64,000 bases of DNA from Gnetum montanum (lineage: Eukaryota > Streptophyta > Gnetopsida > Gnetales > Gnetaceae): assembly GCA_015680685.1 (NCBI GenBank), contig MNCI01000614.1, positions 744,987 through 808,986 of the forward strand, read 5' to 3'. Position 1 is the stretch's first letter; each line of letters opens with the position of its first letter. Below, piece by piece: positions 12,580 through 23,953 of the stretch. Under the pieces are notes generated by a model, which made no database searches, was not told where the DNA came from, and was given only the letters and a program-made list of their open reading frames with translations. Both the position numbers and the translations under genes were made by a program.

Positions 12580-13482
12580 TGATGAGCATCAAAGTGTTCG
12601 TTCAATGGGCTCCCATTAGTGAGGCTCCATTTACATTGTGTTTCCCCATCGACATAATATTTGCTACATCCATGGGGCCTCGTCAATGTAGCCATGTAAT
12701 AAAAACTATAAATACTAGCTCACAGTTGTTTTTATGGGGAGAAAAGTCATAGTAGTAGCCAAACTCTTCTAGTTTTTACATTCAAAGGTTAGAATATTTT
12801 CCTGAGTACCCGTAGCATGAGTCATTAAGTGTATGGATCTTTATTTGATCACTATTGTACCTAAGCATGATAATGTATGTAGCAATAAAGATGAGATTCT
12901 TGGTAAACCTTGCAGCATTCTAGATAGTTTAAATGTTTTATTCATGCATTTAAATTTTTTAGTTATTTATTCAATGTTCCTTAATAATTAATCTAATTAA
13001 GTAATTAAGTGAGATAAGATAAATAATGATTAAGTAAATACATAGGTGTAACTACTTCGAGCATGTGTATGATGTTTGGTAATCCCAGTAGCACTTAACA
13101 CTTGGTAACCTAGAAATGTTATATGTGTTCAAGATGTGTATGAAAAGTGGGACTAGATACTTATGTTAGGACTAGTTAAACAATAGTTAGCCAATTAGAT
13201 TAAAGTAGACATTAAATTACATTATTCTTTATCCTATTTATTTCAAGTACCAAAACCATAAAATATGAAATGATAAAAATCATATGCCTTGATTACACTT
13301 AACCATACCTTTGTAAATGACAAGTGTAATTGGAAAGATAATGAATGACCATTAGGGTAGGGTTCACTTCCTAGAAGACTAGTGTACTAGAAGAAATAGA
13401 GTTCATAGAATTCGATCAGATCATGCATGAACAGTTCATGATTTGTATGGTTGAGTGTAGGGGTGCGTTTCACCACTCATCA
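12580..13482 (+). repeat. 3' LTR of element A
   Basis: It starts TGATGAGC and ends CACTCATCA, and is collinear with the 5' LTR at 1416-2321. The TATA box and 'aataaaga' signal (near 12885) are kept. Confidence 0.9.
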
Positions 13483-13487
13483 ATAAC
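13483..13487. repeat. Target-site duplication of element A, right copy
   Basis: ATAAC, paired with GTAAC at 1411-1415. Confidence 0.75.
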
Positions 13488-16400
13488 TAGGTTGCCATTT
13501 TGGAAGGTTGGTCCACAATTACATCCTTTGCTTTTAATAGTAATGGATGGAATCCATTATATATGTATGACTTCATGCTTATCTTCCTTAGATATTTCTA
13601 CAAATAAATCTCTCATTCATAACTTAGCATTAATTGTGCAAAGTCATGCCCTTCCCATGATAATTGGAAATTCCTTGTCTTCATTTTTCACATCAATTAT
13701 AATAAAGTTTTCCAAATAAGATCACTCATTAATAGTCATCAACACATCCTGTATCTATCCCAAACAAATGGCAATAGACTGATCTACAAGCTCCAACCTT
13801 ATATTACACTCCTTCAAGGGTGGTATGTTCCATGCTTGATATGTTTTCTAAGAGATCAATATCACCCCTGAAACTAAGTCTAATAGAGCTTTGTATGGTA
13901 TATTTCCAACTACTGATAGGTAAATCAAAGGAACTCCTAGATAAATTCTCTTCTTAGGAAGTGGCCCTACCTTTATCCAAGCTATGACTATTTTTGTGAG
14001 CATGATAGTTTGCAATTTTTTTTTATTATTTTTGCATGTTTGTGTTGCATGATGATGGAAGCTTGTTTTTGGTAAGAGAATTTATTATAGGAGAAGTTGT
14101 TCTTGATGAAGTTCTAACTCTACCAGTGTTTTAAGGACTTGTCCTAAAGAAGGGATATTTCTTCATTTGGCCCTTAGTGTTGCTAGCAAGATCATCTATT
14201 TATATGTTCACTATTCTTGTAGCTTTCCTCTACTACAATTATGATGGAAATTACCCTTGCATAGCAAGTGGTGGCACTAGTGATAAAGGATTAGAAAAGG
14301 GATTTGATGGGCTAGCTACTAGTGAATGTGCATAAGGACTATGATCCACCCTTAGAATAGTAGGTCTATAGTATTCTGGTGGATAATAAGGAGAAGAAGT
14401 TTGAACTGATGTGTTTCCTAAAGATATTGGACATTGAACATAATATCCATAATGGTCTAGTCTCTTGTATTGATATTTTTTCCTAGTGGTAACATTGTCC
14501 ATATCTATGGTTGTTACCACTACTACTGATATTGCTCCTATAGTTGAGGGTAGGCTCTGCTTTGGTAATATGTCAGCTAGAAGAGTTTCCTGATATTACC
14601 TTGAGTATAAGGTAGCCTTCTGGGCATCTGCTTTTTGAAAAAGCTTGGATTAAGTGCATATACCCCAGATTCTTACAAGTGAACCATAATAGGACAACAT
14701 CCTTTATGATGTTCATATTGGCACACATTACATCCTTCCTCTTTCTTTGAACTAAAGTCAATATACCCTTCAACAGTAGTAACTTTTCCTTTGTGCTTAT
14801 AAATTTCTTGTACATAATCTCTTTTCTTCTTTCTTTCCTTGCCTCTTTTAACTACTTGTTTAGTCTTTTCTTCCACAATCTTTGGGGCTTTAGCAAACGT
14901 TTCATCCATTGAATCCAAAAATTTTTGTACCTTAGTCACTATATCATTGATTGTTTTTTCAATAGGTAGAGTCCTTTTTTGGATAACATCTTCCAAGGTT
15001 TCATCCTCTTGCTTTTCACATATCCACAAATCTCTCTTTCTAATTGATGGATCTCTATTATACTACTCAGTTAATTCCCTTTTTTCTTAATTCATCTTTT
15101 TCCTTCACCACTTGGTCGATTAGTCTTTGAATGTGATGGGTAGTCATTTCTGATAATCTACCTTGGTCATAAACCCCAAGAGTCTCTCTGGTTTTACTTT
15201 ACAACCCATCTACAATGTGCTTGAGCTATTCCCTTGGTAAGAATCCATGGCCTAGAAATCTATGTAACAGTGAATAGTAACTACCCATTGCTATATCAAG
15301 GGTTTCGTGAGTCCCTTACTTCCATCCCTGGATCTATTTCTTAAGTTGGACACTCACTAATAAGTCTGATATTTAACATTGAAGATCTTTAGCATGGTAC
15401 TCCAATGTCTAATTAATTTAGGTTAGAGTGATCTATATCAGCTCTTTGCCTTCTTCACAAGTATTCTTGGAAATAGCTTTAACTTTTGATAGACACTTTC
15501 GATATTCTGTAGGATGCAAGCATTGTGGAAAGCTTAGAGGTGGTATTGTGGATCAACATTATAACCACCTTTAAATCTTGGCATGTTGTTCATATCAAGC
15601 CATTTGATATAGATATCCTTCACATGCCTAGTTGGGATGTGTATAGCCTCTTGTATGTTAATCATGTTGCAATTTTTCATTAGGGTTTCATCATCTCAAT
15701 CAAGTTCATGTAGTAGGTTGTAGTAGTGTCCCCTTCTATGCTCATCCCTTTCATGATTTTTGCAATCCCTATGTCTGCATTTCTCATATTCTTCATCTTC
15801 CAAATTAGAATGTCCTAAGTAATAGCCATGATGATCACAATGATCATGAGTTCTCCTCTCTTCCCTGTCATGATCCTTGTACCTTTGCCTCCTTTTGTTA
15901 GAGTCTTCTGATGATCATGAGGATCCAGACAAGATAGTAAGAGAATAGTGTTGAATTTTCCTCTCATGGTAACTCTAATGTTTGTCTCTATGGGATCTAG
16001 TAGGAACTCTTGGCCTTGAGTCCTACTTGTGCCTTGATTCTTTTGCCTCATGCCTAAGCATCTCTGCTAATTTAGAGGATGCTTTATTCTTGAAAGGTTC
16101 CTCTAGTTGAATGATAGGTGTTTGTGACTAGAACTCATGATCTTGGTGGAGTTATTCAATGATGAATGCATCTCCATCATGCTCCTCCAAACAAATATTA
16201 GAGTTGACTATCTTTCCTTTGTCTTGTTCATGTTTACTTTTCATGGCATGGTCTTTTCTTAACTGCTCATCAGTAGGATCATATGGTCAAGTCATGTATT
16301 TGATTTCATGATATCCTCCAAGTGCTTCACTTAGTTTCATCTCCTTGAGAGTATTTTGGACCATAATGGGTGCCAAATGCCTTGGTGGTAGAACAACATT

Positions 16401-16592
16401 CCCTTATAGATCTTTCCACCTAAGTTTTCTATCTTGATAAAAGATGAATGTGAAATTGGGATAGTAAGGATTGTGATGACCATATGAGGTCCTTATTTCC
16501 ATTGGCATACTGCAGTCCTCTTCTTCAATGATTTTGTCATTTCTTCCTTATGATTCCTTGGCATGTGATGTTGTATCCTTATTTGAAGCCAT
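13488..16592 (-). pseudogene. gag and protease remnant of element C
   Basis: The start ATG at 16592 begins MASNKDTTSHAKES. The capsid core (about 15650-15370) reads LDMNNMPRFKGGYNVDPQYH, then ACILQNIES, then WSTMLKIFNVKYQTY. A well-kept segment (15029-14673) has a lysine-rich region (KRGKERKKKRDY) and the knuckle CNVCQYEHHKGCC. Further on is a Tyr/Pro/His-rich stretch. Protease follows near 13880-13600: ALLDLVSGVILIS, where the expected Asp-x-Gly triad is altered to DLV, then FPIIMGRA. Element A interrupts the frame here at 13487. RT and integrase are not found on either side. There are several stops. Confidence 0.75.
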
Positions 16593-16706
16593 ATTGTATT
16601 TTAATATGTGTGTTTTAAGTGTGCTTTTCTTAGAATTATGAAGTTTAACTTTGTGTTCCAGGTACAATGAACTTTATGAAATCAATTACTAAGCATACAT
16701 TAACTT

Positions 16707-16726
16707 GTTCCTAGTACGGATACCAA
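16707..16726 (-). other. Primer-binding site of element C
   Basis: On the minus strand TTGGTATCCGTACTAGGAAC directly follows the LTR end. It resembles the tRNA-Asp PBS at about 12 of 20 positions. Confidence 0.5.
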
Positions 16727-17604
16727 TGATGAGCTATGGAGTAATCCAACACTCAACCATACAAGATATGAGTGTTCAAGCATAGCTTGATTGTAATCTA
16801 TGGATAAGGTAATGTGATTATGTTAGTAATTGATTTGAGTTCATGACCGTTGTCTTCCCACATGGAGCTACTATAATCTATGCATATGGTTTAGCTCTCA
16901 GTAAGGTATATGATATATTGATGTTGGTGGGCCATATCTCTAGCTATGATGGATAAGTGTGAAGATAGTTCTAAGTCTAAATAAAATGGTAAATCATATT
17001 ATAGCCTATGGTTGTCCTAGTTTTCCATTCATACATTGGGCTTCGTATAACTACCACCGGGATACCAAGTGTACCACTACTAGGCGTACCAAGCAATAGC
17101 ACTACTGGGTTACCAAGCAATCACACTTATGTAATCGAGATTAGTTGTACTCATTCTGCTTAATAATAGTAATGGTAAAGTGCATAGAAAAGTAAATCAC
17201 TAACTAAGAATAGTAAGAAAATTATTCTAAGTGTAAATAGTAAACATTATGCTAACTAAAGCAATAAATCTAGGATAATTCTGCAATAGTGAGAAATAGT
17301 TTGATCTTTATTTCCAGTCACACATGTGCCCAAGTACAAAATGCCCAAATAAAGATTTTGTTCACTACTTCACAATACACTACGAGCATTCACACTTCAT
17401 GAAAACAAACTAAAAGAGCTTCAGTAAGGGTGGAATGAATTGTGTTATTACCCATGTGTCTAAGTGTCATATATATAGGCAGGCATGTGTGGCACGATAT
17501 CAGATATCCAATGTCATAACATGGGCTCGAAGATTGGGTACACGATATCATGGCTCCAACATTGGATACCCAATATCGTAGTAGTTCAAAAATTCACTTT
17601 ATCA
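16727..17604 (-). repeat. 5' LTR of element C
   Basis: In plus orientation it runs TGATGAGCTATGG to TTTATCA. It holds the family's typical 'ctaccaccgggataccaag' and 'gtactcattctgc' blocks (17050-17160), and a U3 with repeated GATATC-like motifs at about 17495-17575. The matching 3' LTR is outside the window to the left. Confidence 0.75.
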
Positions 17605-18672
17605 AAGACATTTCCACTAGGTTGGTTAGAGTTAGCCCTAGTTGGGGCCTCCCTTGCTCTTCTAAATAGCCTTTCCACATAATAAATGTAAGAATACTTA
17701 TCAAACTTTCATATTTGATTCCATCTTATAACATCATGCTAACTAGGCTTATGCTAGAAAGGTATTACATAAAGAAAATTAAAATGTATAGATCAAATGA
17801 CATTCAACTTAAGAAAATCACATGATATCAAAGAAATTGTAATAGACAAAGTAGTAGGTATCCATAAAAATAGGTACATAGGAGTAGAAAAATGTATGAA
17901 TAGAAAATTAAAAAACATTAAAAAATAGTGACAATAGCTCCATGCATATGAAACCTAACTTATCTACTAATAAAAATAGTTCAATGTCCTATTGCTTAAG
18001 ACAAAATTATAGTAAACTAGAAACTTAGTAGAATAACTATATGAAAATATATTAAGAATAATAAATACATTAAAAGACATTAAAATTTAACTTAATAAAA
18101 AAATCCAATATAGAAATAAATATCTATGACAAAGGTAGAAATACCTCAAGGATAAGAAATTATAAATCCTTATAGATAATCAATAGGTAATACATATTAC
18201 CAAACACTAGCTACACATCATGACCTAGAAGAAAATAAACAAGCTAGTAACTTAAAAATTATATATATATATATATAAAGAATACTCTAAGCATCAGCTT
18301 CTCCTTCTAAATTTTCTTCCTCACAACTAATTAAATCACTTGAAAAATATAAAAATAAAATGAAAATTAGTTTTAATACTGATTAGAGAAAGTAAACTAT
18401 AGATACTCCCTTATGGATTTTGAAATCAGGCATTAGGTTGTTGGATAGTCATGCATAAGGATAGCTATATGTAAGGATTTAGCATGAAAACATACATACA
18501 TATCAAAAATCATACATTAATCAAATCCAAAATTAATCAAAATTAATATAATGTCTAAAATTTTCCACCACCATCTATAAGCCCAAATCAAAAATAAAAC
18601 TAAATGAATGATTCTTACTGAAGAATGCAACTTACATAAGTATCTAGTTACTTAGCAAGAAAGACAACTTGC
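17605..18672. other. AT-rich spacer, no gene seen
   Basis: It lies between elements C and B. It contains an (AT)n run near 18260-18278. No coding signal or known repeat was recognised. Confidence 0.6.
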
Positions 18673-18677
18673 ATGAG
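18673..18677. repeat. Target-site duplication of element B, left copy
   Basis: ATGAG, identical to 23949-23953. Confidence 0.85.
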
Positions 18678-19506
18678 TGATGTGCGGTGAGATACCCCTA
18701 TGCCCAACCATACAAATCACAAGCGTTCACTCATGATCTAATCAAATTCCATGGATGGGACTAGTTGTGGCATCTAGATCACTATGCCTTGATCACAATT
18801 CGCTATCTTTCCACTTAGACTAGTGGTATCTTTGTCACGTATGGTTTAGTCCAAAGTGAGGTATATGATTTTTATTATTTTATGTTTTACAAGTTTAATT
18901 GCCTACAACAAGAATAAAAGGTAGAGTAATTAGATATCTAGTTCATTTATTGCCTATCTAGCCTAACACAATAACCATCTCACTTTCCCAGACACATCCT
19001 GAACACATATAGTGTTGTTGGACTACCAAATGTTAAGCGTTGCTGGGTTACCAAGTACTATATGTATGTTCAAAGTGGTTGTGCTTGTGTTCATCAACAA
19101 CTAAAAGGCAATTGCTTAATTCAAATGCATTAAAGTAAAGTACATAAAAGTAAAGTGTATTAAAGAAAATATTAATCTATTCTTAGTGCTACAAGGATTG
19201 TCAAAAGAGTTCATTTTTATTCCCATCACACTGCTGCACTTAGGTACATCAATGCTCGAACAAAGAACCATATACACTTAAACTTCTTTTGTGAGCACTT
19301 ATAAAATATTCTAACTTTGGAGAAAATAAGCCATAAGAGCTTTTCTACTCTAACTGAAAACTAACAAAAACTCATGTCAAATCAGGAGCCCATGTGCTAT
19401 ATTTATAGGCCAACATATACCTCGTGATGTCGGATACCCAACATCGCATCTAGGCTCCAACATTGGATATCTGACATCGGATCTGATGAAAAAATGTATT
19501 TCATCA
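18678..19506 (-). repeat. 3' LTR of element B
   Basis: It runs TGATGTGCGG to TTTCATCA in plus orientation. U3 motifs of the 'gatgtcggatacccaacatcg' type lie at 19427-19487. The polypurine tract follows at 19507-19520 (minus strand TAGTTATGGGGGTA). Confidence 0.9.
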
Positions 19507-20660
19507 TACCCCCATAACTAAATGAAAACTCATCCTTGAGTGTAGAAGAGGAGGAACAAGTTCCTTACAACATATTGGGAAGGTATGAGATTATTTACTG
19601 ACATACAAACTAACTAGATAGAATAGATAGATTGTGAGTGCCCAAGTGTACAAAGTTACAATTTTTACGAAATTGGATGTTCATGAAAAGATAAGGGAAC
19701 ACCCTAGAGAAAATTGACATCTAGCACCTCTTGGCAACAAAAGAATGATAGAGAAGATCCAATGATCATGAACGATTGTCATTGTGTGGTATTGTTGCAT
19801 CATCCTTAGTGAAGATAGTCCTGCTTCTAGTCCATGCTTCCCACTGCAATCACAACAGAATCATGAATTAGTATGTAATGTATAACACATAGCTATCAAA
19901 TGCTTTGTCTAATCAATGGTTACACTTGACTAATTTGTGATTGTGGTAGATTGATTCCTTTAGTAGTGTTAGTGAGAAGGCTGACAAATAGGGTCAAATA
20001 GATAAGTAGTCCATTAAATTTGCAAAGGTTTAATACAAGAAAATATTTGAAGAGGATGTAAGAATTTACAATAATAAAAAGGAAAATTCACTGAAAAATG
20101 TTGTAAATATGTGCACAATTGGATGTCATTGATGGGTTAAATAAAAAGATTTGATTGTAAGAGTGTCTAGGGATAAACAACTTAACTATCCCAACCAAAA
20201 GATATGCAAGTGGGTCCTCCCCAAAGTAGGCACAGGCCTTTTATGCCCTTGCATAACTTCAAACTAAAGAGTTCGTGGGCTTTGAGATGATTAATGATTA
20301 CAAAAAGTTAAGTACAAAAACCTAAAAGAAACTAACTAAGAATTCTAACATATCAAACTAGGACATTGAACTAGAACATGAAACCAATAGTGAGGTAAAA
20401 CATGGAAAGCATAGATGGATGAGAGAGAGTGGAATGGAGTTCCTAATTAATGTCACATGAAGCCCCTTATGGAATTTATGGTTAAATGACTTTAATAAGA
20501 TCCATCCTTAGTCCAGACCAAAACCAACCACGTTCAATGACTTCGCATCACCATTCTAAGACCAGTCCATCCTCTATGACATAGAAGTGCTCCCATAAAA
20601 CAACCATTGTTCCTTATTAGAGAAGAAAAGAGTAGGAAATGTGAAAGGGCCTCACTTAAA
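19507..20660 (-). other. Untranslated 3' part of element B
   Basis: No reading frame could be supported. 20490-20640 is the reverse-complement match to 8220-8420 of element A. Confidence 0.6.
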
Positions 20661-20945
20661 GGGAACTAGTCCCATAACCAATGCTTGTAGCCCATTTATT
20701 TTACCTAAGGGTTATGTTTTGAATTTCCATCATTTTTTTTTGAAATGGGAACCACACCATGCAAAGATGTATGCATTTATTTTGTCTAAGGGGTGTGCTT
20801 TGAATTCCCATTGTTTTTTTTTTTTTTTTTTTTTTGAATGAGAACCACACGATGTAAAGATGTATGCATTTATTTTTTCTAAGGGATCTTCTTTAAATTC
20901 CCATCTTTTTTTTATGAGAACCACATCATGCAAAGACTTATTCAA
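20661..20945. repeat. Tandem repeat with poly-T runs in element B
   Basis: About three degenerate copies of a unit near 90 bases: 'gagaaccacaccatgcaaag', 'atgtatgcatttattttgtc', then 'ctaagg..ttgaattcccat', then a T-run of 8-25 bases. Element A has a single equivalent at about 8140-8185, so the unit expanded in B. Confidence 0.7.
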
Positions 20946-21640
20946 CTTCCTTTTATTAGTCAACATGAAACAATAAGAAATCCATGAAAACACACATGCA
21001 CCCAGGCAAATAGAAAGACACAAAGAATATGAAATTCTCTTAAAGCCACACCTTGTTCAAACCTTTGAATCCTTTCCAATTCCAAAAACTACCAAAGTCT
21101 GAAATTTGTCAAAGTTTTTTTAATGAAAAAGGGATTGCACATTTCCAAAACAAGGAAAACCATAGAGTTTGTGGATGGGTGGATGTTGTGGACTCACTGC
21201 TTGTTACATGGAAAAAAAACCATGTCCTAATTATCTATAACAAAATTCAAAGCCAGAATCCAAACAGAAACAATCAAATAACAAAAATAGTACATACCAC
21301 CATCAATCAATACATTACCACTGTACCTGGCACTTATTAACAAAATGTTAGCAAATCACACCAAAATAAAAGAAAATATAAAAGAAAGTGTAGAATATTC
21401 AAGAAATAGAAAATGTACTGACAATGGTGTAAAATAAAAATTAGAAAAGATTATTAACATGAAAACAAGAAGATGTAAAATAAAGAATGTGTAAAAAAAA
21501 AGATGAAAAACACTTAAGAATCTTAAAGATTAGAATGGGGGATGACCCCCACAACTAAACATTTGGCCATGAAAAGGATTAATAAGTGAATAAATAGGAT
21601 CCATGCATGTATGAAACATTGGTAACCATCTGTGCTCGAG
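20946..21640 (-). other. Post-gag spacer of element B
   Basis: It holds the T-rich tract (A-rich on the plus strand, 21350-21510) and the 'gggggatgacccc' motif at about 21537-21549 shared with E and C. No gene. Confidence 0.55.
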
Positions 21641-21643
21641 CCA

Positions 21644-23214
21644 CTAGGTATCTATTTATGGTGTGATGGCTGGGTAGAAAAATTTTTGGTCACACACTTG
21701 ATGGTTAAACATATGGTGGGTTAGGGTATGAGGTGTGTTAACGTTATGGATGGTTGGCCCACGATAGCACCCTTGATCATGATATGGTATGCATGGATTT
21801 TTTTGTCTCCCCACACTATTAGATTTATTGTTTGGATTTAGGATTGGAGTACCGATAGATGATGGCCTTTGTGTATGATCAAAGGACAATGGTTGAGACA
21901 AGGAAGGTGGTTCACCAAATTTGCCTTGTGCTAGCTTAGATAATATGGTGGGTCCATGTGTGATCTACTTTGGCTTATAACCTTTCCTCCAAAAGGGATG
22001 TTTCCTATGTTGTAGTTGAGACCCACTAGTGTCAGTATTTTTATGCACATTTGCAGCATAAGTGGCACTCATTTGTGGATATTGGGGTGCTGAACCTTTC
22101 TATGTTACTAGTGGTGGCATGTAATTTTGTGGAGTAGGAGGATATTGAGGGTAGGATGGATGGTAAGAGACGTGAGGTGGCGATCCTTTAGGGGATGTCA
22201 TAGGTTGATGGTACTTGGGAGAGTGGTAGTGGCGATTTGAAGTAGATGATGTAAAGCTAATTGGAGAAACAAGGTGTTGAATGTAATATCCATGTGCTTT
22301 CGACAGATAGGGTGGATAGTATTGATTTGGTGGTGGCCTCTCCCATGACTGTGGTAGATAACCATGTTGAGGTTGGTAATAAGTCCCCCTAGGTTGGTAC
22401 GATTAGTTGTGGGACTATCTATAATTACCTTGTGGGAGAGAAAATCTCTTGAGCATGTGCTTTTACACAAACTTTGAATTTAAGGTGTCTGCCCAATACT
22501 CCTATAGATGTAACAAGACTAGTCAATGGCCCTTTGGATGGTCATATATGCAGATGTTGCATCCATTATCTTCATCTATGGTTGGGCCTATAGCCTCACT
22601 TTCTTCAACCATTTTTCCTATTTACTGAAAAGTGTTCATAGCTATTTCTTGGTTCTGTATCCTTTGTTTATTATGATCACCTAGCTTATTTTTCATGATC
22701 CTCTCCTTGACCATCTCAATGAGAGTTGTAATGTTTTCATACATCCATTTGGACATCCTATTAAACTTTGCTTCAAGTTCATCAATAGACTCCTGTATTG
22801 GTAAGATTTGTTGCAAGGTCACCTTATCAAGAGCAATTTTGTTCTCCTTACCATAGATCTAGACCTCCTTCTATTGAAGAGTTAAGTCCCATTGATATTT
22901 CTCGACCTTCTCCCATTTGCACATCTCTCTTTCTTCTTTTGCCACACACTCTATTAGTTCTTGGATTTAATGGGCTTGGAGCTTGTATAATTGCCCTAAG
23001 GCATACATCCCAAGAGTCTCTCATGTTTCATTACAAAGCCCATCTATGATGTGGAAAATTTGCCTTTCCTCAAAGAAACCATGGCCTGGGCATCTATTCA
23101 GTAAGGCATAATATCTATCTAGGGCCATGTCCAAGGGTTCATGTTGTTCTTATTTCCACTTTTGGATCAATCTCCTCAAATTGGACACTCTTGCATAGGT
23201 TTAGTATTTCTCAT
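21644..23214 (-). pseudogene. gag remnant of element B (5' part deleted)
   Basis: It starts mid-capsid at the 23214/23215 junction, where the sequence equals element E near 56690-56800 (TYARVSNLR-like, then HEPLDMALDRYY-like). The well-read part at 22822-22622 has the coil IQESIDELEAKFNRMSKWMY. A knuckle follows (GCNICIYDHPKGH, final Cys codon now TGA). A Tyr/Pro/His-rich tail runs to an in-frame TAG at 21644-21646, which element E shares at 58249. It aligns with E throughout. Confidence 0.75.
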
Positions 23215-23948
23215 TACCCAACCATACGAATCATAAGAGTTCATGCATGACCTAGTCGAATTCCATGGATGGGACTAGTTGTGGCATCTAGATTGCTATG
23301 CCTTGATTGCAATTCATTGTCTTCCCACTTGGACTAGTGGTAGCTTTGTCACGTATGGTTTAGTCCAAAGTGAGGCATATGATTTTTATTATTTTATGTT
23401 TTACAAGTTAATCACCTACAACAAGAATAAAAGGTAGATTAATTAGAGATATAGTTCATTTACTACCTATCTAGCCTAACACAAGTAATCATCCCACTTT
23501 TCCAAACACATCCTAAACACATATAGTGCTGCTAGGCTACCAAATGTTAAGTGTTGCTAAGTTATCAAGTACTATATGTATGCTCGAAGTGGTCATGCTT
23601 GTGTTCATTAACAATTAAAAAGTAATTTCTTAATTCAAATGCATTAAAGTAAAGTTAATTAAAGAAAACATTAATCTATTCTCAACACTACAAGGATTGT
23701 CAAAAGAGTTCATTTTTATTCTTGTCACACTGCTATGCTTAGGTACATTAGTGCTCGACCAAAGAACCGTACACACTTAGAATCCTTTTGTAGGCACTCA
23801 GAAAATATTCTAACTCTAGAGAAAATAAATTGCAAGAGCCTCACTACTTTGACTGAAAACTAACAAAAACTCATGTCAAACTAGGAAACCAAGTGCTATA
23901 TTTATAGTGTCATTGATGTCAAAGTTGATGAAAAAACATGTTTCATCA
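23215..23948 (-). repeat. 5' LTR of element B, truncated at its inner end
   Basis: Collinear with 18678-19506, but the last 25 or so bases, the PBS and the first part of gag are gone. The LTR joins mid-gag at about 23214. Confidence 0.85.
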
Positions 23949-23953
23949 ATGAG
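23949..23953. repeat. Target-site duplication of element B, right copy
   Basis: ATGAG, identical to 18673-18677. Confidence 0.85.

Larger units (their letters stand above)
1416..13482 (+). mobile_element. Element A: complete, decayed Ty3/gypsy (Tat/Athila-like) retrotransposon with extra 3' ORF
   Basis: The element is about 12.1 kb, bounded by two direct LTRs and a five-base target duplication. Its order is LTR, PBS, gag, protease remnant, RT, RNase H, integrase, T-rich spacer, promoter-like block, long extra ORF, polypurine tract, LTR. Every frame has many stops, so it is dead. In a stretch of about 150 bases compared by eye (1860-2015 against 13020-13175) the two LTRs differ at roughly one base in seven, mostly by transitions, so the insertion is old. 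A segment between gag and protease is missing, including the zinc knuckle and the protease active site. The element is nested in element C. Confidence 0.9.
18678..23948 (-). mobile_element. Element B: gag-only (pol-less) LTR retrotransposon
   Basis: About 5.3 kb, bounded by perfect ATGAG target duplications. On the minus strand the order is 5' LTR (truncated), gag from its middle, post-pol spacer with T-rich tract, shared module also seen in A, polypurine tract, 3' LTR. There is no RT, integrase or extra ORF. The order matches element E, which is also gag-only. This is the TR-GAG type of non-autonomous element known from plants, which would have needed pol supplied by relatives. Confidence 0.85.
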
